NCBI RefSeq assembly: GCF_033807575.1
Contig: NC_084707.1
Location: forward strand, 15,362,550-15,426,549
Direction: 5' to 3'
Source of the DNA: Cydia pomonella
Lineage: Eukaryota; Arthropoda; Insecta; Lepidoptera; Tortricidae
DNA length: 64,000 bases
The translations under genes and the position numbers were made by a program. Shown here piece after piece: positions 1 to 11,873 of the stretch (within the stretch, counting starts at the first letter, position 1; every line of letters starts with the position of its first letter). The notes beneath the pieces are model-generated. The model did no database searches. It was given only the letters and a program-made list of their open reading frames with translations, and was not told the origin of the DNA.

Positions 1-191
1 ACTCTTGCTCCACGGAACGGCGCCAAGTAAATTTAGGGCGACCATGTTTCCGTTTTCCGGGCGTCTTCCAGGTCAGGGCCACCTTGGATAGGTGGGTGTC
101 AGGCTTCCTGAGGATATGCCCTATCCAATGCCATTTGCGCGTTTGGATCTCCTTATGTACGGGTGCTTGTCCGGTTATTCTGTACCACCTA
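1..191 (-). pseudogene. LINE (non-LTR retrotransposon) ORF2 C-terminal fragment
   Basis: Read on the minus strand, this stretch is open and gives the typical tail that follows the reverse transcriptase of many insect LINEs: WHWIGHILRKP, then LTWKTPGKRKHGRPKFTWRR. The conserved W-x-W-I-G-H, R-K-P and G-R-P...W-R-R elements are all present. The window starts inside the element, so the very C-terminus is cut off, and the similarity fades upstream of about base 190. No RT domain or endonuclease is present here. The clade is not resolved. It is a dead 3' fragment. Confidence 0.8.
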
Positions 192-204
192 TGCGAATTA
201 TAAG

Positions 205-330
205 TATTTATTTTTTCGTCCAACAAAGGTTTCGGTTTCGGCCGAAACTAGAACCAAAACCGAACCTTCGGTTTCGGTGTCGGCAAAAAAAAACATGTTT
301 CGGTCGGACACTAGTTTTGTCTCTTGTACT
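205..330. repeat. Palindrome-rich 'ggtttcggccgaaac' repeat
   Basis: Several overlapping forms of cggtttcgg and ccgaaac lie in both orientations, including the 12-bp palindrome tttcggccgaaa. I recall similar segments as scattered repeats in lepidopteran genomes. The ends are unclear. Confidence 0.45.
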
Positions 331-410
331 TGACGTCAACATTGAAAACCGACGTCGTCATTCGATGAATTGTGATGCGTCGAGGGTGAGATATAAATAT
401 AAATATTATA

Positions 411-641
411 GGACATTATTACACAAATTGACTAAGTCCCACAGTAAGCTCAATAAGGCCTGTGTTGAGGGTACTTAGACAACGATATATATAATATATA
501 AATACTTAAATACATAGAAAACACCCATGACTCAGGAACAAATATCCATGCTCATCACATGAATAAATGCCCTTACCAGGATTTGAACCCGGGACCATCA
601 GCTTCGTAAGCAGGGTCACTACCCACTAGGCCAAACCGGTC
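411..641 (-). mobile_element. tRNA-derived SINE, family A, copy 1
   Basis: On the minus strand it starts at ccggtttggcctagtggg (A-box-like) and has a B-box-like gggttcaaatcc about 35 bases on, the internal RNA polymerase III promoter of a tRNA head. A body of about 150 bases follows and ends in ggacttagtcaatttgtg...aatgtcc. The same unit recurs at 4714-4955 and 4972-5171, and degraded at 7837-8050, always on the minus strand. Confidence 0.85.
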
Positions 642-1261
642 GTCAAGACCGAACGACATATTGTTAGAGAGGCGTCCAGAGTTGAATTAAACACAATCAA
701 AATATTTAATTGAGTAATACATTAACTGCGTAAGATTAACTACTGTACCTACACTGCGAAAGTTTAAATATTTTTTATTTTTTTTATTTTATTTTAACAA
801 CAAAATTACACAGCATTACAGTATATTCGCTTCAATTGTTCAATTGTTGTGTTTACTCTGAGAGTACGTCTGAATGTCTGTCAAGTTAGACCAGTTTGAC
901 AGCACTGGCTCCCCTCGAATGCGGCTGACCCTAATGCACTAATATACTAATGCACTGCGAAATTTAGGACAGAAGGTATATAAATGCATACACATTAGGT
1001 ACAGAATACAATCTGGGACTAGGTAGGTTAATATTATTTTAAGTTATATATCCGTACACAAATAGAAGGGTATTGATCATTAAATTGTGCTATACATGAA
1101 AAATAGAATTACAAAACACAGGAGAACCTTAATAACTAACTGAGGACGGACGGTCATCCATTGCCTCACAATGGTTTTTGCATTGCTCACAAATTTGCCT
1201 CCAACTACTGGCAAATATGAGTGTAACTTACTCGTTACTCGTAAAGGTGACGTTCAGATGT
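642..1261. other. AT-rich stretch, nothing recognised
   Basis: Homopolymer T and A runs and short stop-riddled frames. I see no coding, RNA or repeat signal. Confidence 0.6.
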
Positions 1262-1456
1262 CAACTGAAGCTGCATTACTGTTGCGGCGCCGTTGTGTCA
1301 ACTGCCGTGTCTGTAAATTTTCATAATAAAATGATTGACATTCACCGCTTCAGTCACGATTATGACGTTCATTCCGTCTATCATTTTATCAAAGAAATTG
1401 AAAGATACAGCGGCGGCAACAACGATGCTGCAACAGTAATGCGGCTGCACTTGACA
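1262..1456. mobile_element. MITE, 'ctgcattactgttgcggc' family, copy 1
   Basis: Inverted arms gctgcattactgttgc (about 1270-1287) and gcaacagtaatgcggc (about 1428-1445) enclose about 150 bases. A second member with the same arm motif is at 14123-14278. The 123-residue open frame running across it is an accident of the element. Confidence 0.6.
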
Positions 1457-3261
1457 TTCGGACATCACCTTAAATGTTCGCGCGCCTACAGAACTGTTTC
1501 GAAGTTTGGGAGTACTTTATTTCAATGTAACATCTATGTACATACATAGATACCGTGTCTAATGAAAATAAATGATTAAAAAATATTTTACTCGTCAGTA
1601 AACAGTATTTGGTATATTTTGGAGGAGTATATATCTCATCGATCCATACGGCTTTGTCCATTTTAAAAACGATTAGTAAATAGTAACTTAATTATGTAAA
1701 TAAATTTCTCTTTGTTTAGAAATTCAATCAATACGACGTATTTAAATGACAATGTCAAATCCATTATTATGCTACTACAGCTAATTTTTTTACGTGATGA
1801 ATGGCAATGGCATTTCACCCATTGTGCCGTAGAATTGGTAAAATCCATGTAAAATCACATTTTTTTAAACTCTTTTTTTAATTTTTGTAATAAGCCATAT
1901 TAAATGTATATTCATATATTGCAGTGTTCAGGGAGCAACATACTTCCAAATCATATGAAAAAAATCAGGTTTTATAAAAATGAAATGTTGTCAATTTAAG
2001 AAACCTTTAAACGACACTGATACACGAATCTGTCCGTTCAAATGTTGTCAATTAAGAAAATTCTTACAAACAATGGTAGTTAAATAAGTCAAACATTTAT
2101 CATAAGGTTAAGATTTAATACTGTTAAGATCATTTTAGGCTCCAAACAATATGAGATCATTTTAGGCTCCAAACAACAGAAGTAAAGCACGCATGCATTA
2201 TTAATTTTGATCTAATACCATTACTTAGCCGAGCTGCTAAGAACGGTGCCGGCGCCGACACGAGATTTACTAAGATAGTCTTTCAAAATAACGAGCTGCA
2301 TTTTGAAAGCTTACTGCTAAAACCTCTGATATCAGTTCAGTTCGCTTAGAAATATGAGCTTAACTGAGTGTGCAGTAAAGATAATTTTAGAAATATACAT
2401 TGTGGTCTGATATAGTATTGGGAAAGAAATCGAGTTAATTTGTGTTTTGAAAGAGCGCCCGAAGCTACTACTTTCCAGGAAAGCTGTGTCATAGGTCGCG
2501 GAGACACGCAACATTCGCATGTAAGTCGCGCCGTTACAAGATAATTAATTCGTACTCGGGCGCAACTTCAATGGCCAATTAAGCTCGTCTTTGCGGCGAT
2601 GATCTCTTACAAACGCGCATTACGGTATGTCCCATCCTATCGTGCTTAGTTAACAAGACATTAGATAGGTTACGTTAGGTTAGAGTATAAGGTTGAGTAG
2701 GTAGGTATTTATTTTATGAATTTATCAAGCTAATGTCTTCTTGTATACAGCGTGTATTTTTTAAACAACCGCATAATATAGTGTAGTTAAGTAAACGAAT
2801 GAACACAGCTTCATAGGTTTAATAAAAAAATACAACGTAATTTTTTTCCTTATAAAAGAATTCAGGAAGCAAATTTATCACTACTTCGTTTTAACTCAAA
2901 ACATTCCATTTACTGTTGACACGACGCCACAATTGTCACAATCACAAGTGTCCGTGATGTACGAAATACATTGACGCTCGAAAAAAAAATTTATTACGCT
3001 GTGGTAGTTAAAAACGAAATTTAAATAATCTCTCAAAATCGTTTTGTAGCACTAAAACCTAATCTAGTTTGAGTTTGCGGTTATATCTAAAATGCACACT
3101 GTATAACTATTACCAAAATTATCATTATTTATAATTTATAAGCATACTTTTAAGTTGGATCAACATACAAAATCATCAGTCATGGTAATTTAAATAATTA
3201 ATCATGGAAACTAAGCATTGCAAATGTACTTACAGTACTTACATTTAATATATTTGTCTTT
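1457..3261. other. AT-rich non-coding stretch
   Basis: No gene recognised. It holds one short tandem duplication (2127-2176) and is otherwise low-complexity A/T with scattered short frames. Confidence 0.6.
2127..2176. repeat. Two-copy tandem duplication, 27-bp period
   Basis: The 23-base string beginning agatcattttaggctcc occurs identically at 2127-2149 and 2154-2176, separated by tatg. A recent local duplication of no evident function. Confidence 0.85.
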
Positions 3262-3552
3262 CGAAGGATCCTGGGACCTAACAAGAGGGATGATGGCACG
3301 TGGAAGATAAGGAAGAACCTAATATAATAGGCGAAACCAAATCCCACAGACTTCGCTGGTTCGGCCGCCTACTTAGAATGGAAGAGGATCGGGCTACCAA
3401 GAGCCACCTGCCACCCAGTTGGTCGACCCAGATACCGCTAGGAAGACAACGTTAAAGCTGACCTGCGGCAGCTCCAAGCCTATAATTGGCATGAAAGTGG
3501 CGTGCTCTTGTTTCGGAGGCAAAGCCCCCCTTTTGGGGTTGCTGAGCCACAT
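3262..3552 (+). pseudogene. Decayed LINE ORF2 C-terminus
   Basis: The plus strand encodes pieces of a LINE tail: RKILGPNKRDDGTW, then NIIGETKSHRLRWFGRLLRMEEDRA, then after frame breaks a remnant equivalent to LVSEAK...FWGC. The S-H-R-L-R-W-x-G-x-L-x-R-M motif is a hallmark of this family's C-terminus. Internal stops and frameshifts show it is dead. It differs from the family at 1-191. Confidence 0.75.
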
Positions 3553-4713
3553 TAGTTAGTTATACCTATAAGTATATTTTTCAACACATTTGCTCAAAAC
3601 GGCGTTTTTATTCCACCGACTTTTGGCTCATAATCCTAGATATTAAAAACACGCATGCTTTTTTCAGTATATTAAAATATAAGACTCGTGCTTTTTCATT
3701 ATATTATCTGACTGAGTTAAGAAGGTAACTGATTGCTAATACCTTCCGGAGCCTTCTTAATTTAGTCAAGTAATACATTTTTTTAACCAACTATTAGGTT
3801 TCATGTTAGTTCAAAGAGGTTTTATTACACCAAAAATAATTTATAGATTAAATTATCTCGTAAATTACATTAATGAATAAACATAACATTTTGTCGATTT
3901 AATCTCCATCCGTCGAATATACGAAAATATTAGCTATTTTACAATTTTTGTATTGGTTGTTTGCCGATTTCAATCGCGCCTTTGCCTTGCGCGCGTTTAT
4001 ATATTGACGAAAAAGTCATTTTCAAGCATTGAAAATGAAGAACACAAAAAATTGACGCTGCCAGTAATACTAATAGAGGCAAGAGCCAAGAACGATCGCC
4101 TTTTACCATCAAAATCGGGTAAAAAATATGAAAATGGGCATATGAAACTTTTATTCAATGGAAAATCAGCAAAAAACGCCCGGTCTTTTTTGGAAAACGT
4201 GTTGCTAGCTTACTTCAATGAATTGTCGAATAAGTGCCTACAAGCCCAGCACGCTTTGGTGCAATTATTCGATATTAAAACTGTAAGCCACCATTTTGAA
4301 AATTGTACCTTTACTGTTTTGACAAAAAAATCTAATTTATAAATTTTGTTTTTTCCTCGCAAGTGTTTTGAAAAACGTCTTACTCGTCTGAAACGCGTGT
4401 GCATTGGTCATTACCCACATCGGCTTTCTTATTGCGCGCTCGCTTACAGCTCGCGCGCACAATATCGCCTCGTGTGTGCCAACTCAGCACACTTGTATCA
4501 TAATGTACTATTAAATCAATTTGAAGAGTGCTACGTTCTTGTCTCTTCAAGTATCACAAAACATTTATAATTTAGGTTTATTTTCAATTATAATAAGTTT
4601 GAAATATAAACGATATTTGAAACTACTACTACTTACCTAAATGTATATGCTCCAATTTTATTTTAAATAAATAAATAAATAAATAAATATTACATAGAAT
4701 ATTGAATATTATA
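3553..4713. other. Non-coding stretch with one unexplained open frame
   Basis: Between 3953 and 4342 (+) there is a 130-codon stop-free stretch that begins at TTG, not ATG, and I recognise no motif in it. A second frame (4346-4570) has GC-richer tyrosine- and histidine-rich sequence. An (aaat)n tract lies at about 4668-4688. I do not claim a gene. The block could be part of an older repeat. Confidence 0.4.
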
Positions 4714-4955
4714 GGACATTACTACACAAATTGACTAAGTCCCACAGTAAGCTCAATAAGGCTTGTGTTGTAGGTACCTAGACAACGATATATATAATAA
4801 AAATATATAATTATAAATACTTAAATACATAGAGAACACCCATGACTCAGAAACAAATATCCATGTTCATCACACAAATATATGCTCCTACCAGGATTTG
4901 AACCCGGGACCATCAGCTTCATAGGCAGGGTCACTACCCACTAGGCCAGACCGGT
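4714..4955 (-). mobile_element. tRNA-derived SINE, family A, copy 2
   Basis: Nearly identical to the unit at 411-641. The tRNA-like head (ctggcctagtgggtagtg, then gggttcaaatcctgg on the minus strand) is at the right end and the ggacatt tail at the left. An (aaat)n tract precedes its tail and may be the poly-A-like end. Confidence 0.9.
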
Positions 4956-4971
4956 AGACAAATAAATAAAT

Positions 4972-5171
4972 GGACATTATTATACAAATTGACTAAGTCC
5001 CACAGTAAGCTCAATAAGGCTTGTGTTGAGGGTACTTAGACAACGATATATATAATATATAAATACTTAAATACATAGAAAACAACACGAATAAATGCCC
5101 TTTTACCAGGATTTGAACCCGGGACCATCGGCTTCATAGGCAGGGTCACTACCCACTAGGCCAGACCGGTC
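4972..5171 (-). mobile_element. tRNA-derived SINE, family A, copy 3
   Basis: Lies head-to-tail with copy 2, separated by aataaataaat, and is internally about 40 bases shorter, with part of the region before the tRNA-like head missing. It may be a second insertion into the tail of copy 2 or a tandem duplication. Confidence 0.88.
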
Positions 5172-6090
5172 GTTATTTTATTACTACATATAATAATTGG
5201 AACGAGAGCTAAAATCCATAAGAAAGGAAGGTTACAATACAGTCACTAATCGCCATATTACTTTACTTTAGAGGTGGCTATCAATCTTCATTACGCGTGT
5301 AACCGGCGCCTTGCGATTAATTTTACATAATAAAGTGCACGTGAAAGTTGCATACCGTTCCTCTGAGCCGATAAACAGGCAAATTGGTTTGCACTTTAAA
5401 CACTTGAACTAAATATTATTGTGACCTAAAATTTTGTGCTGGAGCGAGGTAAATATACCGTAAAAAACTTCTGATTGCCCTAGTAATATAATACGACAAA
5501 TTTGCATATTATGTCCAGGAAACTAACCATTCGAAAAGAAAACGATACTTAACTTCTTCCCTTTTGATAATTCACAACTAACTAATTTCAACTTAAGCTT
5601 CTGGTACTCTGTCACATACAGTTACAATACGAAAAACGTGATCTCGGGGGAGCGGGAGGGTGTTCAGGGTGTGCATAACAGCCGAACACCTGGGCGTGCG
5701 GGGCAACCGGCGGAACATTTCAGTTCCACGGTACACTATTTTTTTCGATTGAGTTTGCTTTTATAGGTAGCGTTTCCCTAAAGATAAACATATCCTTGGT
5801 GACATTCTATTTCGGATGTAATTATTGGGGGTTATTTATAAAATAAATTACCATTACTGTGTGAGCAGTAATATTAAGTTTAATTTAATGATAACTACAT
5901 AATGATGCAACTGATAATTTAAATTCATCATAAACAACAATGTTAAAACTGTTACTTGTTAACGATTTCCTAGTCCATACAGCAAGAAAAAGGACAATAA
6001 AAATAAATTGTTAAAATCTGATAGCAATTATTTCGATACAAAAGTTCCCATTTAAGTCGTTACAGAATCATTAAACGTTAGTTTAAAGCT
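5172..6090. other. Nothing recognised
   Basis: AT-rich, apart from a short G-rich patch at 5646-5725. No conserved frame or repeat recognised. Confidence 0.55.
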
Positions 6091-6320
6091 GTTGTGCTCG
6101 TGGATAGAACGGGCTCGCTGCGCCGCGCGATGCTATGTCGTCGGCGCGGCCCGTGCGCGGGCGCCTTTCACCGCGGGTCGCAGGTCAGGGCGCGCTCAGG
6201 TGCTCCGCCCTCAGCGATGTACCCCCCGCGGGTATACACCCCGCGCCACCCCTCTATACCCCGCGTGCTAACGGCCCGCCACCATTGCCCTATTCAGCTG
6301 TCGCCGCGTGAACAACGCCG
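6091..6320. other. CpG-rich island
   Basis: Very rich in CpG against an AT-rich background (gcgcgg, ccgcggg, cgccgcg runs). A 133-codon stop-free frame passes through but starts at GTG, is arginine- and proline-rich, and resembles no protein I know, so I treat it as a by-product of base composition. With the second island at 6700-6900, it may mark a promoter or first-exon region. Confidence 0.5.
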
Positions 6321-6819
6321 CGTCGCCGAACACAACAACCTCACTTATGAATTATTCCAATGCTCTACACCGTTTAGAAATTACAAAACAATACGAAATG
6401 TAATAATAAATTTCTGTATGCTCTTTGTTAGCTTTCAGGTAGGTACTCACCATACTTTACGAGGTACATGTTCGCTTTACAGGAGCGCGCTGTGACACAA
6501 CGTACGTAATGAATACATTATATTGTATGGATAAAGTATGGATACGATGCGCAGTAATCAGGTAGCGCAGCGAAAGTGGTACTTTATTTCAGCAATCAAA
6601 CTTCAAAGTAATAACCAAGTGTGAATGTTTTGTGAGATTAACGTGATAATTTCCTGTTACCGAAGATAATTCGAGAATCAATTTGTGTCGAGTGCAGTTT
6701 TGAGGTGCGATGGCGTGCGAGATGCGTCGTTAGGGTAATGCGAGCGTAGCGGCGGAAGCTGCGCACCGCGAGCTTTCGGAGGTTCCCACGGTGCCCCTCC
6801 CCGCGCGCGCGGTTGCACA

Positions 6820-6901
6820 ATGAGAGGTGAACGCGGATCTAAGCAATCGCTTAACCTCGCCCACTGCGCCGGCGCCGATCTGTACCGTACTGTTCTGCCG
6901 T
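6820..6901 (+). CDS. Possible first coding exon, 27 codons
   Basis: Inside a CpG-rich segment, an ATG in an insect-like context (gcacaATGa) opens 27 codons, starting MRGERGSKQSLNLAHC. The frame meets an exon/intron boundary CCGT|GTAAGT after base 6901, in phase 1. If the donor is ignored, the frame stays open to a TGA near 6955. I do not recognise the peptide, and no downstream exon could be matched by eye. The evidence is the combination of CpG island, start context and strong donor. It could instead be a non-coding first exon. Confidence 0.28.
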
Positions 6902-7468
6902 GTAAGTCTGATATACATAAAATCACTATCTTACTATTATGTCTATGTTTGTGATAACCGGCACCTTATATTTATTCGCAAGATTATTATTCGACTTCAG
7001 AAATTCAACTAAGAAAACGTTTTATGTCTTACAAATTAGTTGGCCAAGTGCACAGCATTCTCTGCAAATGTTGCCTTATTTTAAGAAAATAAAACTATGT
7101 ATAGGCACATACATAGAGCGTAGAACGAAATTTCAAAATCAGTTTTTTTTCTATCGAAAACGTCAAAGTATATGTATATTATCAATATTTTAATTATTTA
7201 TAAATGTAATACTTAGTGTTTCTTTAAATGAATACACGTAGGCAAAGAAAATACAAAGTTTCCCAAACGGATCTTCCCCCACAGAGCACTTACCCAATTG
7301 GCGGCGCCGGGACTGCGCAGTTGACCGGCGAAATGAGTAAGTGGCACTGGAAAATGAATCATATTTTAATCAATTGTAACATGTTATGTGGTAGACGTGT
7401 TGTAAGGCAGTTCCTGAATTATTCGTGTTCTCGAACTCAATTCTATTTTCATTGCATCGCAAATAACT
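6902..7468. other. AT-rich, nothing recognised
   Basis: Would be intron if the candidate exon at 6820-6901 is real. A small GC pocket sits near 7270-7330. Confidence 0.5.
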
Positions 7469-7614
7469 GGGTGCATAGCCAACGTGCCAATCGTTAATGC
7501 TCCGTAACGTAGCGTAGACATCTTTCTCTATCACTCTTCCATATGAATGCGACAGCAACAGTTGCGTTTCGTTGGCTACGGAGCGTAAACTATCCGCCCG
7601 TTGGCTAGGCACCC
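7469..7614. mobile_element. MITE, 'gggtgcatagccaacg' family, copy 1
   Basis: Imperfect terminal inverted repeats: gggtgcatagccaacg at the left and cgttggctaggcaccc at the right. The interior carries tgctccgtaacgtagcg and cgttggctacggagcg, a second inverted pair. A sister copy is at 41929-42070 with the same interior. Confidence 0.8.
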
Positions 7615-7836
7615 TATTGCTTAATTGAAAAGATAAAATAAGAGCGCTTTAAGTTAGCGCTAACCCTAGACTCATTTAAACTTACTATTCCTAGAGGGTT
7701 TCGTTGCATCGCACATCGGTTGAATTGTTTCCATCTCAGTAGAGTTTTGTAATCAGACTGACATGCGAGTTCTCGCGCCATGTAACTGAGCCTTTGGATG
7801 TTTATGTAGGTACTTACTTCATCAGGTAAATAAATA

Positions 7837-8050
7837 AATATCAGGGAACATCTTACATATATCAACCTAGCCCCAAACTAAGCAAAGCTTGTACTATGGA
7901 TACTGAGCGACGATCAACACATACTTACATAATAAATACCACTTGTATACATGGAAAACAACCATGAATCAGAAAAAAACAAATAAATGTCCTTTCCGGA
8001 TTCGAACCCAGTACCATCGGTTTCATAGGCAGGGTCAACGGTTTACTTTC
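7837..8050 (-). mobile_element. Degraded SINE, family A-like, copy 4
   Basis: Keeps the order of the family A unit on the minus strand: ccctgcctatgaaaccgatgg, a B-box-like gggttcgaatcc, then the aaggacatttatttg segment and a diverged tail. The A box is eroded. It is older than copies 1-3. Confidence 0.65.
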
Positions 8051-10569
8051 CACTAATTTATTTTATTTATTTTGCAAGCGAATCAACGAGCATTGCTGTT
8101 TAATAAACTGCATGTCATCAATATTAATTATATTTACAAGGACTTACACGTCTAAGGCGAAAATGCCGTATTTTTCCAGTTAGTTGCAGTCATGACATAA
8201 ACTAATACATTAAAGTACGTAAAGTTTGCCTTTGTCTTGGCTTCTGAACAATAATATTTATGCAGTGGATACTAAAATCATCATTTTCTACTTTCACACT
8301 GCTAACGTAGTAGATAGTGGTAGGCTTGTTGCTTGATGGTCTTAAACTTCCATTAGGTAGCAAATGTATTTATACAGTAAAACCTTTTAAGTTTTTTTAA
8401 ATGATGAAGCAATTGTAATAAAATTCGCGTGTACAGATAGTATCGGAAATGATCTTAATTAAGTAACAGCTTTTAACCACGTATCGAGGCTAGAGAGGAA
8501 TAAACCACGCTTTCTCTATGATCCATCATCTTTACCGAGCTTACCCATCACTGTGAATTAACTACTACTACTATTAGAGATGATACCTTTTATTACTATA
8601 AAATGATGTCACCAAAAGCTAATTTTGTGTTATAAATCGAAAACGTTAATTCTTTACTTTTTATTTTGAAGTCGAAAGATAAAGATCGAAAATGTACAAT
8701 GATGACCAGAATTCACAAACAATATTTTCATTATTGCGGCAGTGACGGCCAACGCCTGCATGCCGTAAACTTAAAAGAGCTTATGTTTATTAACAACGTA
8801 GGTGGTTATAACTTTTCGCACAAACTTGGGAGAGTGATGGTTACTTTCGATACATCCGGCAGGTCGGGCGAGGTCACGACCGTGCTTTTTTGTCCAGCAC
8901 CTATAGCTAGGTATACCGGTGCCCAGAAATGAAAAGAAGTAAGAACTTATGAGTTCATAGATAGTTAGTGGCTTTTTTCTTTGTACGACAGTGTAGTGGC
9001 GAGTGCATGCGACGCGTGATTATGTTCGACGCGCTTAATTATGCTGTCACATCGTCACTTGATGGGCAATAGTGAAAGCGAACGATACCTATTATACCTG
9101 CCATAATGACAGGGAAGTTTGTAGGTATATCGCAAGATTTATAATGTTGTCCATTTTTATATGACAATGCCATCTCATTTCAGGTTATGATTAACTGTCG
9201 GATGAAAGGGAGAAACTATTGTTTAATTATATTAATCACCTTTATGCCATCATTAGCATGCGCAATGTTTCATACATACTTATATTCACTAATTTATTAG
9301 AGTGAGTTTTCACCTTAACAGAGCTTAAGGAGCGGCGTGTCATATATATAACAGCACACATCCTCGCACCAATCTGGTACCTATGAAACGGCGCATCTGC
9401 AATCTTGGGTATGACTGTCTGTGGGGAAACATTAAGCAGAATTTATCAATCATTCTAATTAAATTAAAAAGAGGCTTATATCCTGGGCGAATATAGTATA
9501 TTGTCAACGAAAAACAAGTTGTAATAAAAATAAGTAGGAGATATTCGAATCAGGTGCGAAAAACCAAAGCATTTGCGATTACTCAACCGACGACAAATCT
9601 TGCAAGGCCCATATTAATAATATATGATAACCAGTGTTTCAGATAATCACTTATAAGGGCTTCCCTATAAACATATCGTGTCCATTACGTTTCAAATTTC
9701 AAGGTAGGTTATAAAACATACCTATCATATCTCTTTATATATCTCGCAAACTAAAAACGTCAACCGACGGAGCACATATTTAAAACATGCAGTGCAATAA
9801 AGATCATTAATTATTAAGAGCAGTTCTGTTGGTTGATACCTACGAAGCAATTTAGCAGTGTGTATACGGTTCCGGGACCGGAATGGGCCGGTCATCCTTG
9901 AGCGCGCTGAATCCGACGCGCCCAGACCGCAATCTTTAATAATATAACATATACTATGCTGAACTATATCACCGAACGGTAGGTTAGTGCCGTATCGAAT
10001 TCGCTGCGAAATCTGAAATTGCACGGTGAATGTTTATATTACTTTCCGTGATCGTAACAGTAGATTGTGTTTTTATGTAAAGTTAGCTTGGAACTTAATA
10101 GGTAGGTAGACTGGGTATTCGTATTTATTTCAGTAACCACCGTTGATATTTAAAAAAATTTTAGACACTATGAATTTCCCATTATTTCCATAATCCGGTG
10201 GGAATCAGTCGAAGTATTTATTTATTTATTTAGCAGGAGTTAAATATCTACTCTACATTAAAATACTTCTAAACAGTACACACTAGGTAAACTAGTGCGC
10301 AGTTATTTTTACAGCACTGCTTTTTACTTTTTTTAGGTGAACTCTCTGAAGAAACCTCAATAAAATGCTTTTATAGAAACTAAAGCAACCTTATTAAAAT
10401 CAACTGAGTTTCTTGTATTTCTTAGCGTTGGAATGGCAGGTGTAACACGAGTAATACCTACTTAGTCATAAGTAACACCAAGAAAAGCAAACAGTCCTAG
10501 CAAGCTGCAATTCAATCTCTCAGAATATACGAGTAATATGAATACATGAATACCAACTACTTCAGAGGA
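8051..10569. other. No gene recognised
   Basis: An 88-codon frame at 8666-8932 (+) and a 99-codon frame at 9725-10024 (-) are open, but neither has a recognisable motif or splice context. No repeat stands out to the eye. Confidence 0.5.
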
Positions 10570-10900
10570 AAAGGGACGACCGCTTTTCCATACAAACGTA
10601 GTCCTCATTTTCCTCTCTGAATATTAACATTATGAAAAATCTTATTACACTATTTGATGTATATTAACCATAGCTTTCGACTTATTCGATTTTTTTGATT
10701 ATTATAATAGTTAGAAGCGAAAACAAATTCCATACAAATTTCAATGCTCGAATCCTAAATTTTATAGTTATATAAAATTCGAAATGATCAAACGAAGGGG
10801 CATAGGTTGTTGTCATGTCAAAATATTTTCAATAATGTTAATATCCAGAAACGAAATTGGGGACTACGTTTGTATGGAAAGGCGGCGGCGGTTGTCCGCT
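10570..10900. mobile_element. Foldback MITE, 'ttccatacaaacgtagtcc' family
   Basis: The left arm, cgcttttccatacaaacgtagtcc (10581-10604), pairs with ggactacgtttgtatggaaa (10861-10880). The adjoining ggacgaccgc and ggcggttgtcc extend the inverted repeat. The interior of about 250 bases is AT-rich. The 63-codon frame at 10784-10975 is not a gene. Confidence 0.7.
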
Positions 10901-11602
10901 TTCGTCTTGAATGTGTACTACAAGTACTTAGTTGTTGTTGCCAATATCATCATTGTACAAATTAGAATTCGATAATATACATATAGTAATCGAATGTAAA
11001 ATAAATTTCAATCATTTTACTTTTGTCTTTTACCCACTCACAATAGCTTTAGACAATATGGTACCTATCTGATTCACGTAATTACGTAAATTTCAATTTA
11101 GGTGCCTTAGACTCTAAATGCCTTAAGTCCGTTTCATTTTACATACTATTAAGCTACTAATTGCTAGGCATTTACAAGTTATAATTGTGTAAGTATTCAT
11201 GCGTACATGAGCCACTCTTAAACAAGTAATAAATCTCTAAGGATTTGCAAAAGATAAAGCACGTCAAACATGTCTACACGTGACAGGCGACAAATATAGC
11301 GACGCATGCAAATGATCGGCCTAAAACTTATATAATAAAAGCATACATAAATCAAATGATCAATTTACACTTACTCGTCGCGTGGGCACACCGGCTACTT
11401 GATTTTCACATATATTATACAACGGGTATTGTTTGGGTTACAAAATAAAATTGAAAGGCTATTAAATGCACACACAATTTGTCACTGTAACACAGACTGT
11501 ATTATTCAAGAAATCATGTCGATAATTATTTTTAAAAAATCAGGTACGTAAGAATAGGAACATAAAGGAAGAAAAATATTTGTTGGGGATCCATTTAGGG
11601 GC
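10901..11602. other. AT-rich, nothing recognised
   Basis: No coding or repeat signal that I can support. Confidence 0.5.
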
Positions 11603-11873
11603 TCAGTATCGTGTGCTGTTTAGGAAAAAGTAGAACATTTTTTTTAAATGACGGGACAAAGAATTTTTTTATGAGACAAGAATAAAAATAAAAACTGCGT
11701 CAAAAAAAACTTTATATTCAGTATCGTGTTCTGTTTAGGAAAAAGTAGAACATTTTTTTAAAATGGGACAAAGAATTTTTTTTATGAGACAAGAATAAAA
11801 ATAAAAACTGCGTCAAAAAAAAAAAACTTTTTTTTCTATTCTTTCCTAATCAGAATCAGAACACGATACTGAA
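11603..11873. repeat. Tandem-duplicated unit (115 bp x 2) closed by an inverted end
   Basis: The unit beginning tcagtatcgtg and ending in the gcgtcaaaa A-run occurs at 11603-11717 and again at 11718-11829 with few differences. The segment then closes at 11843-11873 with the inverted form ttcctaatca...acacgatactga. The whole looks like a TIR element whose interior was duplicated. Confidence 0.85.

Noticed and set aside
2152..2176. Sequence tgagatcatttt resembling the 5' part of bantam miRNA
   Set aside because: The match stops after about 12 bases. The segment is half of a 27-bp tandem duplication and no precursor hairpin can be formed around it.
3953..4342. 130-codon open frame
   Set aside because: Begins at TTG, lies in AT-rich DNA, and shows no recognisable motif or splice signals. 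Kept only as a note, since it could be an old repeat's coding remnant.
6094..6495. 133-codon plus-strand frame
   Set aside because: Starts at GTG and is driven by CpG-rich sequence in its first half and AT-rich sequence in its second. No motif.
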